Shown: piece by piece, positions 35,642-44,401 of the stretch | Numbering within the stretch: the first letter of the stretch is position 1 | How the letters are laid out: each line of letters opens with the position of its first letter | DNA from: Rhodospirillaceae bacterium | GTDB lineage: Bacteria > Pseudomonadota > Alphaproteobacteria > GCA-2731375 | DNA: 64,000 nucleotides | Reading direction: 5' to 3' | Assembly: GCA_018701215.1 (NCBI GenBank) | Contig: JABIWH010000059.1 | Location: 87,259 to 151,258, forward strand | The notes under the pieces: model-generated | What the model was told of the DNA's origin: nothing | Seen by the model: the letters and a program-made list of their open reading frames with translations, nothing else | Database searches by the model: none | Made by a program: the position numbers and the translations under genes

Positions 35642-36097
35642 ATGCAGGGGATTGAGGAACTGATTGTTGCCTACGCCCATGATATCGATGATGGCCTATT
35701 GGATGGCTGGCCGGCGTATTTTACCCAGGACGGCACCTATACCATTCTGACCCGCGAGAACTTGGCTGATGGCTTGCCCATGGGCATCATGTATTGCCAG
35801 GGCAGGGGCATGATGGCGGACCGTATCAAGGCCATGCAGACCGCCAATATATTCGAGGCGCACACCTATTGCCATCTGCTGGGCCGCAGCCAGATTAGCG
35901 CCGGGTCTGATGGCAGCTACGCCGCACGGACCAATTTCAACATCATCCGCACCATGCAGGATGGCGCCTCCGAGATGTTCGCGGTGGGCAAATATCTTGA
36001 TGGCATCGAAATTCAGGACGGCAAGCCGTTGTTCAAGGAGCGCAAGGTGGTGTTGGAATCCCGCCGCGTCGATATCCTTTTGGTTTATCCGTTATAG
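35642..36097 (+). CDS. Ring-hydroxylating dioxygenase beta subunit
   Basis: 151-residue small subunit with the NTF2/cystatin-like fold, structural partner of the Rieske alpha subunit. It begins MQGIEELIVAYAHDIDDG, one base after the alpha stop codon. Typical pieces are YFTQDGTYTILTREN, HTYCHLLGRSQI and ARTNFNIIRTMQDG, and it ends KERKVVLESRRVDILLVYPL. An open frame extends upstream into the alpha gene but that is a shadow in another frame. Confidence 0.92.
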   Translation: MQGIEELIVAYAHDIDDGLLDGWPAYFTQDGTYTILTRENLADGLPMGIMYCQGRGMMADRIKAMQTANIFEAHTYCHLLGRSQISAGSDGSYAARTNFNIIRTMQDGASEMFAVGKYLDGIEIQDGKPLFKERKVVLESRRVDILLVYPL

Positions 36098-36108
36098 AGG
36101 AGCGCGCC

Positions 36109-36900
36109 GTGTCCGAAGACACTTATTACAAAGACCATTGGGTGGATATCGAGGCCGAGCGCCTGGAGCGGTACGAGGCGCAGTTTGTTTGGGGTCCGCG
36201 CGGCAACAAATTGATTGAACCGGCGGCGATCTCTACGGGACAGGTAGTGGCCGATTATGGCTGCGGGCCGGGGTATCTATCGGTGGAATTGGCAAAGCGC
36301 GTCGGCCCGGATGGCCATGTGCACGCTTTTGATATTAACGCCGATTTTGTCGAACGCACGACCCGGCGCGTGGCGGATGAAGGCTTGGCCGAGCGGGTCA
36401 CCGTCACTCATTTGACCACCGATATGCTGCCCCTGGATGATGATTGCCTGGACCGCCTGGTGGTTAAGAATGTCATGGTTTATGTGGATGATCCGCTATC
36501 CAGTTTCCGTGAATTCCGCCGGGTGGTGAAACCGGGCGGCAAGGTGCATGCCGTCGACAGTGATTTCTACATGGCGGCGTTTGATCCCATCGATGTGGAC
36601 GATTGGCGCCATGTTCTGGATGCTGGCATCCACGCCTTCCGCACCCCTGCCATTGGCCGCAAGATGTACGGCATTGCGCTGGGCGCGGGTTTTTCGGAGG
36701 TTGCGGTTGAGGTGGTCGCGGCGCCGGATTTCTCCGGCCGCATGCTCAGTTTCATCAAAAATACGGCCGGTTATGCCCGCGAGGGCGGCAAGTATGACGA
36801 GGAGGTGGTGGAGCGCGTGGTCGATGTAGCGTCCAGGGCGGTGGAGGACGGCACCTTTTTTGCCCTGAACCCGCAGTTCCTGGTTACGGCGACGGTTTAG
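36109..36900 (+). CDS. Class I SAM-dependent methyltransferase
   Basis: 263-residue methyltransferase. Motif I is VVADYGCGPGYLSVEL, followed by the acidic end of strand 2 in HAFDIN; later motifs are VVKNVMVYVDDP and RVVKPGGKVHAVDSD. The closest general resemblance is to UbiE/Methyltransf_11 enzymes. It starts with GTG preceded by GAGGAG. Being in the dioxygenase operon, it may methylate a hydroxylated product or intermediate (inference). Confidence 0.9.
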   Translation: MSEDTYYKDHWVDIEAERLERYEAQFVWGPRGNKLIEPAAISTGQVVADYGCGPGYLSVELAKRVGPDGHVHAFDINADFVERTTRRVADEGLAERVTVTHLTTDMLPLDDDCLDRLVVKNVMVYVDDPLSSFREFRRVVKPGGKVHAVDSDFYMAAFDPIDVDDWRHVLDAGIHAFRTPAIGRKMYGIALGAGFSEVAVEVVAAPDFSGRMLSFIKNTAGYAREGGKYDEEVVERVVDVASRAVEDGTFFALNPQFLVTATV

Positions 36901-36904
36901 GGCA

Positions 36905-37645
36905 ATGGCGGTTACGGTCACATTCGTTGGTGCCGGTGATGCCTTTGGCAGTGGCGGGCGTTTCAATACCTGCATTTTGGTGGATGGCGCGGCTGTGCGG
37001 TTCACCATTGATTTCGGCGCCACCTCGCTGACCGCGCTGAACCAGCTGGGCATCGAACACAATTCCATCGATGCGGTGCTGCTGACCCATATGCATGGTG
37101 ATCATTTCGGCGGCCTGCCATTCATGCTGTTGGACGCCATGCTCGGTGCGCGCCGGCAACGCCCTTTGACCATCGCCGGCCCGAAAAACCTACAGGCCCG
37201 CGTTACGGCGGCCATTGATGCGCTGTTCCCGGGCTCGTCCGCCATGACACCAAAATTCCCCCTTCACTTCGTGGAACTGGCGGTCGGTCAGATAAACGAT
37301 GTTCTGGGCCTGGCGGTGACGCCCTACGCCGCCAAACACACCCCGACGACCGACCCGACGGCGTTGCGCGTCGCGGTGGACGACAGGATCGTGAGCTATT
37401 CAGGTGATGGCGAGTGGACGCCGGAACTGAACAAAGCCAGCCATGATGCGGACCTGTTTATTGCCGAGTGCTATTTCCATGGCAGGGCGGTCACCGGCCA
37501 TATGAGCTATCCCGATATCCAACAGCATAAGGAGGATTTCGCGGCCAAGCGCATGATCCTCACCCATCTGGGCCCGGACATGCTCGCCAACAGGGCGGCG
37601 GTGGCGGAACAATGCGCCGAAGACGGCCTGGTAGTCACATTATGA
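36905..37645 (+). CDS. MBL-fold metallo-hydrolase
   Basis: 246-residue metallo-beta-lactamase-fold hydrolase. The metal motif is LLTHMHGDHFGG (HxHxDH), with the third and later ligands in SYSGDGEW and MILTHLGPDM. The N-terminus VTVTFVGAGDAFGSGGRFNT resembles the RNase Z/arylsulfatase-like group. It begins 4 bases after the methyltransferase stop. In this setting it may open a lactone, ester or thioester from the dioxygenase pathway (inference). Confidence 0.9.
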   Translation: MAVTVTFVGAGDAFGSGGRFNTCILVDGAAVRFTIDFGATSLTALNQLGIEHNSIDAVLLTHMHGDHFGGLPFMLLDAMLGARRQRPLTIAGPKNLQARVTAAIDALFPGSSAMTPKFPLHFVELAVGQINDVLGLAVTPYAAKHTPTTDPTALRVAVDDRIVSYSGDGEWTPELNKASHDADLFIAECYFHGRAVTGHMSYPDIQQHKEDFAAKRMILTHLGPDMLANRAAVAEQCAEDGLVVTL

Positions 37646-37663
37646 GTGGAGCGGCATAAAACG

Positions 37664-38044
37664 ATGGCGGATTTCGAAGCAGAGGCTTTGGCAGTGCTTG
37701 ACTATTATTTCGCGGCTCTGAATGCCCAGGACAATGACGGCATGCGGGATAGTTTTCACTTTCCCCATTACCGCATTGCCGGCGGGCGCATGCAGGTATT
37801 CGAGACCGCCGAGGACTACAGCATGCAGGATTTCCATGGCCGCACCGATACGGACGGCTGGGCCTATACCAAGTGGGACCATCGCCGCCTGGTGCACGGC
37901 GATGACACCAAGGTCCACTTCGACGTCCAGTTCAGCCGTTATCGTGCCGATGACAGCGTATTGGGCCAGTTCAAGTCCCTCTGGATTGTCACCAACCGGA
38001 GCGGCAAATGGGGCGTCATGGCAAGATCGAGCTACGCGGCTTAG
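37664..38044 (+). CDS. NTF2-like (SnoaL/nuclear-transport-factor fold) protein
   Basis: 126-residue protein with features of the NTF2-like fold: an N-terminal helix (EAEALAVLDYYFAALNAQD), a His-rich strand (SFHFPHYRIAGGRM) and a closing sheet with GQFKSLWIVTNRSGKWGVMARS. The family covers isomerases, dehydratases and binding proteins. ATG at 37664 with GGAG upstream is preferred to a GTG at 37646 that abuts the previous stop. It ends the Rieske operon and its stop overlaps the convergent hyuB stop by 4 bases. Confidence 0.82.
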   Translation: MADFEAEALAVLDYYFAALNAQDNDGMRDSFHFPHYRIAGGRMQVFETAEDYSMQDFHGRTDTDGWAYTKWDHRRLVHGDDTKVHFDVQFSRYRADDSVLGQFKSLWIVTNRSGKWGVMARSSYAA

Positions 38045-39753
38045 CCATCCACCCCGTAATCACTTTTCGCCGCTTCTTCGCTGACATAGCCGTTTTTCAG
38101 ATCGTCGGCCAGGGCGGCGGGGTCGCGCTTGGATGCCGGGCCATAGCCGCCAGAACCGGGGACTTCAAAGACAATCCGGCCCTCCGCCGCGACGGTGAAG
38201 GCGCCCTTGCTGAGCGGATGGCGGATGCCGCCGTCGGGATCTTCCAAGGTGATGCGCATGGGCGAGCCTGCCTGACCGCCGGCCAAACCGAATGGTGCTG
38301 ATTTGCTGCGTTCGCAACAGACCGCGCCACGGGTTTGATTGCCCAATATGCGCCAGACCCGCCGAGCGCCGCAGCCGCCGCGGTATTGCCCCGCGCCGCC
38401 GCTGTCGGTCAGTACGGAATATTCCTCGACCCGCACGGGGAAGCTCATCTCCAGCACCTCGATGGGCGTGTTCATCATGTTCGAGATGCCGGCGGCGACG
38501 CAATTGATGCCGTCCTTGGTGGGCCGGGCGCCGAAACCGCCCTTGATGCTTTCGTAGCTGACATAGGATTCGCCGGTACGGTAATCCACGCCGCCCAGGG
38601 TCAATACGCTGGAGGTACCTTGTGAACAGGCCATGACCCGCTCGGGCAGGAAAGCGTACAACGCGCCGAACAACATGTCCGAGACCCGGTGCGACATTTC
38701 ATGATTGGCATAGACCACCGGTGCTGGGAACGATGCATTGACCACCGAGGCTTCCGGTGCGGTCACGGTTATGGCGCGCCAGCAGCCGGAGTTCGGTGGT
38801 ATCATGCCGTTGGGATCGACCACCATCTTCACGGCCGTATAAATTCCGGAGGTGGAGACCGACAGGGGCGCGTTCATGGGCCCGGCGACCTGGGGATCGG
38901 AGCCGGCGAAATCCACCATCAAGCTATCGCCGGACTTCACCGCATGCATGCGGATCGTGAAGGTTTCGTCTTCCGTCTCGCCCGGCTCCAGAATCCCATC
39001 GCCATCGCAAAAGTCCTCGAAACGGCCTTCGCCATCGGGCAGCTCCAAGAGGAACTTACGCATCATGGTTTCAGAATAGTCCATCACCTCGGCCATGATC
39101 CGGCGCAGGGTTTCAACACCATATTTTTCCGCCAGCTCCGACAGCCGGGCGCTGCCGCGGCGGTTGGCGGCAATCTGCGCGTTCATGTCGCCACGGCGTT
39201 CATCAGGCGTGCGTACGTTGGTGAAGATGATCGCATCCACATCCCGGTTCAACACGCCCGCGGCGTACAGACGTACGGGGGGCAGGCGCAGGCCCTCGCC
39301 AAAGACATCCGTCACCGCGCCGTAACTACCCGGCGTGGCGCTGCCCACGTCGGGCCAATGGGCCCGCACGCAGGCGAAACCCAACAGATCGCCCTGGTGA
39401 AAAGACGGCGAGACGATATTCACATCCGGTAGATGCGAGCCGCCAAAATAGGGATCATTGTGAATGAAGACATCGCCGTCCACGAAGGTGCCAAAGGCCT
39501 GGATTACCGCCTTCACCGCATCGGGCATGGAGCCCAGATGGATCGGCAGATCCGGTCCTTGCGCGATCATCTCGCCGTCCGCATCGAACAGGCCACAGGA
39601 ATAATCGCCGGCAACCTTCAGCAGCGGCGAATAGGCGGTCTTGGCCAGGACGATCTTCATCTCTTCGGCCGCTGCATACAGGCTGTTCTTGACCACTTCA
39701 AAGGTGGCCGCGTCTGTTCTGATGGAGGGGCTCATGGGGGCGGTGTTATCCAT
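38041..39753 (-). CDS. hyuB: Hydantoinase B/oxoprolinase family subunit
   Basis: 570-residue ATP-dependent hydantoinase/acetophenone-carboxylase-type subunit. Family segments are VVKNSLYAAAEEMKIVLAKT, DVFIHNDPYFGGSHLPD, RRGDMNAQIAANRRG and SSGIYTAVKMV-like DPNGMIPPNSGCWR. The pair with HyuA hydrolyses cyclic amides such as hydantoin or 5-oxoproline using ATP, or carboxylates ketones; substrate is unresolved. Its ATG overlaps the hyuA stop by 8 bases, so the two chains are coupled. Confidence 0.93.
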   Translation of the reverse strand: MDNTAPMSPSIRTDAATFEVVKNSLYAAAEEMKIVLAKTAYSPLLKVAGDYSCGLFDADGEMIAQGPDLPIHLGSMPDAVKAVIQAFGTFVDGDVFIHNDPYFGGSHLPDVNIVSPSFHQGDLLGFACVRAHWPDVGSATPGSYGAVTDVFGEGLRLPPVRLYAAGVLNRDVDAIIFTNVRTPDERRGDMNAQIAANRRGSARLSELAEKYGVETLRRIMAEVMDYSETMMRKFLLELPDGEGRFEDFCDGDGILEPGETEDETFTIRMHAVKSGDSLMVDFAGSDPQVAGPMNAPLSVSTSGIYTAVKMVVDPNGMIPPNSGCWRAITVTAPEASVVNASFPAPVVYANHEMSHRVSDMLFGALYAFLPERVMACSQGTSSVLTLGGVDYRTGESYVSYESIKGGFGARPTKDGINCVAAGISNMMNTPIEVLEMSFPVRVEEYSVLTDSGGAGQYRGGCGARRVWRILGNQTRGAVCCERSKSAPFGLAGGQAGSPMRITLEDPDGGIRHPLSKGAFTVAAEGRIVFEVPGSGGYGPASKRDPAALADDLKNGYVSEEAAKSDYGVDG

Positions 39754-41833
39754 TGTTGTTCTCCATAAGAATGTGGCCGGTTTCGTTCATGCGCGCCTGC
39801 CAGCCGGGTGGAATGACGATGGTGCTATCAACCGCTTCGATCACCGCCGGCCCGGATATTTCGGCAGCGGTCGCCAGTTTGGCGCAATCATAAATGGCGC
39901 AGTCCTGGCGCCCGCCTTGGCGGAACCAGACCGAACGGCTGCCTTTCTGCGCCTCGGCTGAGGTGCCCGTGCCCCCGCCAAGACCCAATTCAATCTCGTC
40001 AAAACGGCCGATGGCGGTCAGGCGCAGGTTGACCATCTGGATCGTTTCATCGGGGTTGTCGTGGCCGTAGGTAAGGCGATGTTTCTCGTGAAACAACTGG
40101 GCCAGCTCGGCCAGGATATCCGGGGTCACATCGCCGGCCCGCGCGGGCACGGTCAACTCGTAAGCCTGCCGGCCATAACGCAGATCGGCTGAACGCTCCA
40201 TGACCCAGTCTTTCTCCGGGATCTTGGCCGCCCGCAGCATCTCTTTGGCGGACGCTTCCATCTCTGCATAGGCGGCGTTGACGGCAGCCGGGTCCGCCTG
40301 GTCAAGGGGAATAAAATGCGTTTTCACATAGTCCCGCTTCAAGTCCGTGGCGACCAGGCCCAGGGCGGAAAAACCGCCCGGAATTGGCGGAATGATGACT
40401 TCGCGGATGCCCAGTTCGCCGGCTAGTTCGGCGGCGTGCATGGGCCCCGCGCCACCGAAAGCCACCAGGCTGAATTCGCGGGCATCATGGCCCCGTTCGA
40501 CCGAGACGATGCGCAAGGCTTCGGCCATGGAGGCGTTGACCACGTTCAGAACGCCGGCGGCGGCGGCATCGCTGCCGATGCCCAGCGGATTGGCCAGATG
40601 TTCGTCAATGGCCACCTTGGCCTTGTCGGCGCGGATCGCCAAACGGCCCGCCAACAGAGCATTGGAATCCAGATAGCCGAGCGTCAAATTGCAATCGGTC
40701 ACGGTGGGTTCGGTACCGCCCGCATCGTAGCAGACGGGTCCCGGCTCGGCGCCGGCGCTTTTGGGGCCGACCTTGAGCGATCCGCCCGGATCGATCCAGG
40801 CGATGGAGCCGCCGCCCGCGCTGACCTCGGCCAGATCAATCACTGGTACCCGGATCGGATGACCGGTGCCGTTCATCCAGCGGTTGGCGTTGCCATCGCC
40901 GCCCACTTCGTACTCGGAGGTGGTTTCGACGATACCGTCCTTGATCAGGCTGGCTTTTGCCGTGGTTCCGCCCATATCGAACGACAGCAGGTTGGGCTTG
41001 TTCAATTGCTGGCCGATCAGGGCGGCGGCGATGACACCGGCGGCGGGCCCGGATTCAATCGCCATTGCCGGCATTTTTAGCCCTTCCGCCACATCGAACA
41101 CGCCGCCCGACGAGCCCATCACATAGAGATCCGGCAAGCCCATCTCTCCCGTCGCAGCCGCCAGGCGCTGCAAATAGCTTTCCAGGATCGGGCCCACGTA
41201 GGCGCAGACGGCGGTGGTGGAGGCGCGCTCGAACTCACGGATCTCCGGCAGTACCTCGGACGAGAGAAAGATTGGAACGCCAGGCAGCGCCGCGCGCAGT
41301 TTTTCGCCTATGCGGCGTTCATGCACATCGTTCAGGAAGGAAAACATCAGCGAGACGGCGATGGCTTCAATCTTGTTTTCCTTGGCAAACGAAATAACCG
41401 CGTCGATATCGCCTTCGTCCAGCGGTGTAACAATTTCGCCGGCGGCATCCAGGCGCTCGTTAACTTCCAGGCGGCAGTAGCGGGGGATCAGCAGTCCCGG
41501 CGCATCCTGGAACATATCGTACAGAGAGGACCGGGAAGAGCGGCGCAGTTCCAACACATCACGGAAACCCTTGGTGGAAACCAGCATGGCGTGGGCGCCC
41601 TTGCCCTCCAATATGGCGTTGGTGACCACGGTGGTGGCGTGCGAGAGCAGGGAAACATTGCTGGCGGCGATGCCATGTTCCTCCAGCGCGATGGACAGGC
41701 CTTGGACGACGCCCTGGCCAAAATCGCGCGGCGTGGTCGGCACCTTGGCGATGCCGATTTGACCCGTTTCCTCGTCCACCAAGGCGACATCCGTAAAGGT
41801 GCCGCCGATATCCACGCCAACCCGCCAACTCAT
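39746..41833 (-). CDS. hyuA: Hydantoinase A/oxoprolinase family subunit
   Basis: 695-residue partner of HyuB with the actin-like ATPase fold. The N-terminal phosphate loop is VGVDIGGTFTDVALVDE; the second is SFDMGGTTAKASLI. Other markers are LLSHATTVVTNAILEGKGA, SSGGVFDVAEGL and FGGAGPMHAAELAGELG. ATP-dependent ring opening of a hydantoin or oxoproline is the known family role. It lies 74 bases after dgkA on the same strand. Confidence 0.94.
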   Translation of the reverse strand: MSWRVGVDIGGTFTDVALVDEETGQIGIAKVPTTPRDFGQGVVQGLSIALEEHGIAASNVSLLSHATTVVTNAILEGKGAHAMLVSTKGFRDVLELRRSSRSSLYDMFQDAPGLLIPRYCRLEVNERLDAAGEIVTPLDEGDIDAVISFAKENKIEAIAVSLMFSFLNDVHERRIGEKLRAALPGVPIFLSSEVLPEIREFERASTTAVCAYVGPILESYLQRLAAATGEMGLPDLYVMGSSGGVFDVAEGLKMPAMAIESGPAAGVIAAALIGQQLNKPNLLSFDMGGTTAKASLIKDGIVETTSEYEVGGDGNANRWMNGTGHPIRVPVIDLAEVSAGGGSIAWIDPGGSLKVGPKSAGAEPGPVCYDAGGTEPTVTDCNLTLGYLDSNALLAGRLAIRADKAKVAIDEHLANPLGIGSDAAAAGVLNVVNASMAEALRIVSVERGHDAREFSLVAFGGAGPMHAAELAGELGIREVIIPPIPGGFSALGLVATDLKRDYVKTHFIPLDQADPAAVNAAYAEMEASAKEMLRAAKIPEKDWVMERSADLRYGRQAYELTVPARAGDVTPDILAELAQLFHEKHRLTYGHDNPDETIQMVNLRLTAIGRFDEIELGLGGGTGTSAEAQKGSRSVWFRQGGRQDCAIYDCAKLATAAEISGPAVIEAVDSTIVIPPGWQARMNETGHILMENNNG

Positions 41834-41907
41834 CTGTACTGTCTCCCGTCCATTGAAATGCCTGGAAACTCTAGCCTATTGACCGCCATGGGGCCAAAGC
41901 AAATCCA

Positions 41908-42243
41908 TCAGAACAGCACCAGGACCCAGATCACAAGCGTGCCGGCCAGGGCCACGAAAACCGCAGCCGAGCCGACGTCCTTGGCCTGTTTGGCCAGTGG
42001 ATGGATTTCCGGGCCGATCCGATCGATCGCCGCCTCCAAACCACTGTTCAGCAGTTCGACGATCAGAACCAGGAACAGCGGGGCAAGCAACAGGGCCCGC
42101 TCCACACCATTGTCACCCAGCCAACAACCCAAAGGCGCCAGCACCAAGAAAAGGATAATTTCCTGACGAAAAGCCGCCTCCGTGCGCCAGGCGGATGCCA
42201 AACCCATGAAGGAGTATCGTGTCGCATTATATAGTCGTAGCAT
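41908..42243 (-). CDS. dgkA: Diacylglycerol kinase (prokaryotic DgkA)
   Basis: 111-residue integral membrane kinase that recycles diacylglycerol to phosphatidate. The family motif ELLNSGLEAAIDRIG is present, as are the start RYSFMGLASAWRTEAAFRQE and the last membrane helix GSAAVFVALAGTLVIWVLV. It lies 8 bases after the sulfatase-type phosphoglycerol transferase gene. Such enzymes release diacylglycerol from phosphatidylglycerol, which DgkA would salvage, so the pairing makes sense. Confidence 0.94.
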   Translation of the reverse strand: MLRLYNATRYSFMGLASAWRTEAAFRQEIILFLVLAPLGCWLGDNGVERALLLAPLFLVLIVELLNSGLEAAIDRIGPEIHPLAKQAKDVGSAAVFVALAGTLVIWVLVLF

Positions 42244-42251
42244 TCAGCGGC

Positions 42252-44216
42252 CTATTTCCAGTGATAGCCGCCACTATAGAACATTCTATGCGCTTCTTGG
42301 GTTTGCGCGATGGCCTCGTTCAAGAGGCTGGGTTTCGGTGTCTCGGGTGCCAGGATCGGTTGGCCGGGTGTGAAGCGATAGCCTTCGACCGCGCCATTCG
42401 GCTCCAACACCACAAGATGGCCGGGCCGGCCATAAGCGATGGAGAAATTATGTGCGATGGCGATGCGGCCCTTGCCCTTTTCAACCCGCCGTAAATCGAC
42501 GCCAAAGAATGGGCTGTCATAGTCGATGCCCAATAGCCCCATTAGGGTCGGGATGAAGTCGATCTGCGCGCCCAGGGTATCGTTGCGCCCCGGCTTGATA
42601 TGTGCTGGTGCATAGAACAGCATCGGTATTCGGAACGAATGAACCGGCACGGCGGCCGCGCCATTAATCTTGACGCCATGGTCCGCGATGAAGACGAACA
42701 CCGTGTCATTGAACCATTGCTTGGCCCGTGCCTGATTTACGAAATCGACAAAGGCCCATTGCGCATAGCGGGCGGTATTTTGTATGCGGCCCATGCCGTC
42801 ATCCCAGGTCGCCTCCATATTTGGAAACTTGTACGGTCGATGATTTGACACAGTCATCAGGGTCAGCAGAACAGGTTGGCCGCCCGCCGTCTCCTCGTCC
42901 ATGCGACGCAGGGCCTCGGTAAACAAGTCTTCGTCGGAAACGCCCCAAATGGTGCTGTAGCTGTCGTGGCGGATATCGTCTTCGCCCCAGATATCATTGA
43001 AGCCGATGCCGCGCCAAAAGGAACCCATGTTGTCGAACAGGGGATTGCCGCCGTACAGGACGGCGGTGCTATAGCCATGCTGTTGCAAAAGATGGGGCAG
43101 GGAGTACATGCCCTCGGCGCCGGGCCGCCGCGTGGTGGCGATGCCGGGGATCGGTGCGAAGGCGGTCTCGGTAGCCTCCAGACCCCGTACGGTACGGTCT
43201 CCCGAGGCATAGATATTGCTGAACATCAGGCCATCCTTGGCCAGACGATCCAGATCAGGGGTAATTGAAACGTCGAGGCGGTTGTCCAGACTATCGACAA
43301 AGACAGAGCCAAAGGATTCTTCCGTCACCACGACGATATTCAGACGTTTGGCCGTTGCGCCATTGTCGATGTGGCGGAGAATGCCTTGGCTGTTCTCTGC
43401 ACCGGCGAGAAAGGTACTATTGTCCTGGGCGACGATGGCGCGAAGCTGGGAGATGGCCTCGGCGCCGGCCATGGTTGGGTATGAACCGGCATAGTCGGTG
43501 TCATTGGTAAGGGCGGCGCTGGCCAAGGTGATCAGTCCATTCTTGGCGAGCAGGTTTAACTCCCGGTTGCCGCTGCTGCGCGTGGGCAGGGCCCAAATAA
43601 TCGCCGTTGCAAGCCCCAGAATAGCGGCCATGCGGAGAAAGCGAATGGGCCAGCCGGGCTGCCTGGCCTGTGTCCGGGGCGTTTTTAGATAGGCCGCAAT
43701 GACGCCTCGATTAGGCCACCAAACGAGTAGTGCGGCAGCGCACAGAAAGGGCAGATAAAAGGAAAGATCGAAGGATTCTTCCAGGTTGCCAATCACTTCC
43801 CGGGGGAACAGCAGATAGTAAATGGCAATGCCGTTAAAGCGTTCGGAGAACTCATTCCAGAAGAATATCTCAGCAATAAAGGTGAAAATCATCGCGAAGA
43901 TGAAGCAGATCACGAGTCCATGGCCAATTGGCCGCATTCGGCGCCATCCCCTGATCCAGCCAAGCGCGGATATGGCCATGCCGCATAACAACACCGCGAC
44001 AAGCGCATCGGACAGCATACCAAAGAGGAATGACAGGGCGTAGTCGGGGGAGGCGCTGGGCCAGGGGGCGGAAGTAACTTGCGTGGCAATAATCGTGCGG
44101 ACGATGGTGAACCCGAAAACAGTAAAAAGCCAAAGCCTGAGTGCGATGGGCACATGAAACAATGTGCTTTCGGTGTCCATGCGCCCTAATAACTTGCCCT
44201 GATACTGCCTGCTCAT
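42252..44216 (-). CDS. Membrane sulfatase/phosphoglycerol transferase (LtaS/OpgB-like)
   Basis: 654 residues. The N-terminal 230 or so residues hold about five hydrophobic helices; the rest is an extracytoplasmic alkaline-phosphatase-fold domain. Motifs are NIVVVTEESFG with metal-binding Glu and the probable nucleophile Thr, ASGDRTVRGLEA, TVSNHRPY and FVFIADHGVKING. This is the LTA synthase/OpgB layout, transferring phosphoglycerol from phosphatidylglycerol to an acceptor such as a periplasmic glucan. An alternative ATG is at 44180. It is followed at 8 bases by dgkA. Confidence 0.9.
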   Translation of the reverse strand: MSRQYQGKLLGRMDTESTLFHVPIALRLWLFTVFGFTIVRTIIATQVTSAPWPSASPDYALSFLFGMLSDALVAVLLCGMAISALGWIRGWRRMRPIGHGLVICFIFAMIFTFIAEIFFWNEFSERFNGIAIYYLLFPREVIGNLEESFDLSFYLPFLCAAALLVWWPNRGVIAAYLKTPRTQARQPGWPIRFLRMAAILGLATAIIWALPTRSSGNRELNLLAKNGLITLASAALTNDTDYAGSYPTMAGAEAISQLRAIVAQDNSTFLAGAENSQGILRHIDNGATAKRLNIVVVTEESFGSVFVDSLDNRLDVSITPDLDRLAKDGLMFSNIYASGDRTVRGLEATETAFAPIPGIATTRRPGAEGMYSLPHLLQQHGYSTAVLYGGNPLFDNMGSFWRGIGFNDIWGEDDIRHDSYSTIWGVSDEDLFTEALRRMDEETAGGQPVLLTLMTVSNHRPYKFPNMEATWDDGMGRIQNTARYAQWAFVDFVNQARAKQWFNDTVFVFIADHGVKINGAAAVPVHSFRIPMLFYAPAHIKPGRNDTLGAQIDFIPTLMGLLGIDYDSPFFGVDLRRVEKGKGRIAIAHNFSIAYGRPGHLVVLEPNGAVEGYRFTPGQPILAPETPKPSLLNEAIAQTQEAHRMFYSGGYHWK

Positions 44217-44273
44217 GTCGATACTGGTTTCCGTATACCGTCTTGGTGTGAACCAACGCGTGTTCCTCCGGTA

Positions 44274-44299
44274 AGCGGTAGCAGGGCTTGCTTACCGCT
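44274..44299. promoter_or_regulatory. Inverted repeat in divergent spacer
   Basis: AGCGGTAGCA (44274-44283) pairs with TGCTTACCGCT (44289-44299) with one bulged base and a 5-base loop. It lies between the divergent sulfatase and pdeM genes, about 60 bases from the former and 100 from the latter, and could be an operator or leader stem-loop. There is no T-run. Confidence 0.35.
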
Positions 44300-44401
44300 A
44301 TATTACGGTTATGCATGTTGCTCCGGCGGCTTGGATGCGTCGGCAATTTCCCGAGACCAAGGGGCTTTGGATTCAGGTCCCAATTGGGTTAGAAGAAAGC
44401 C

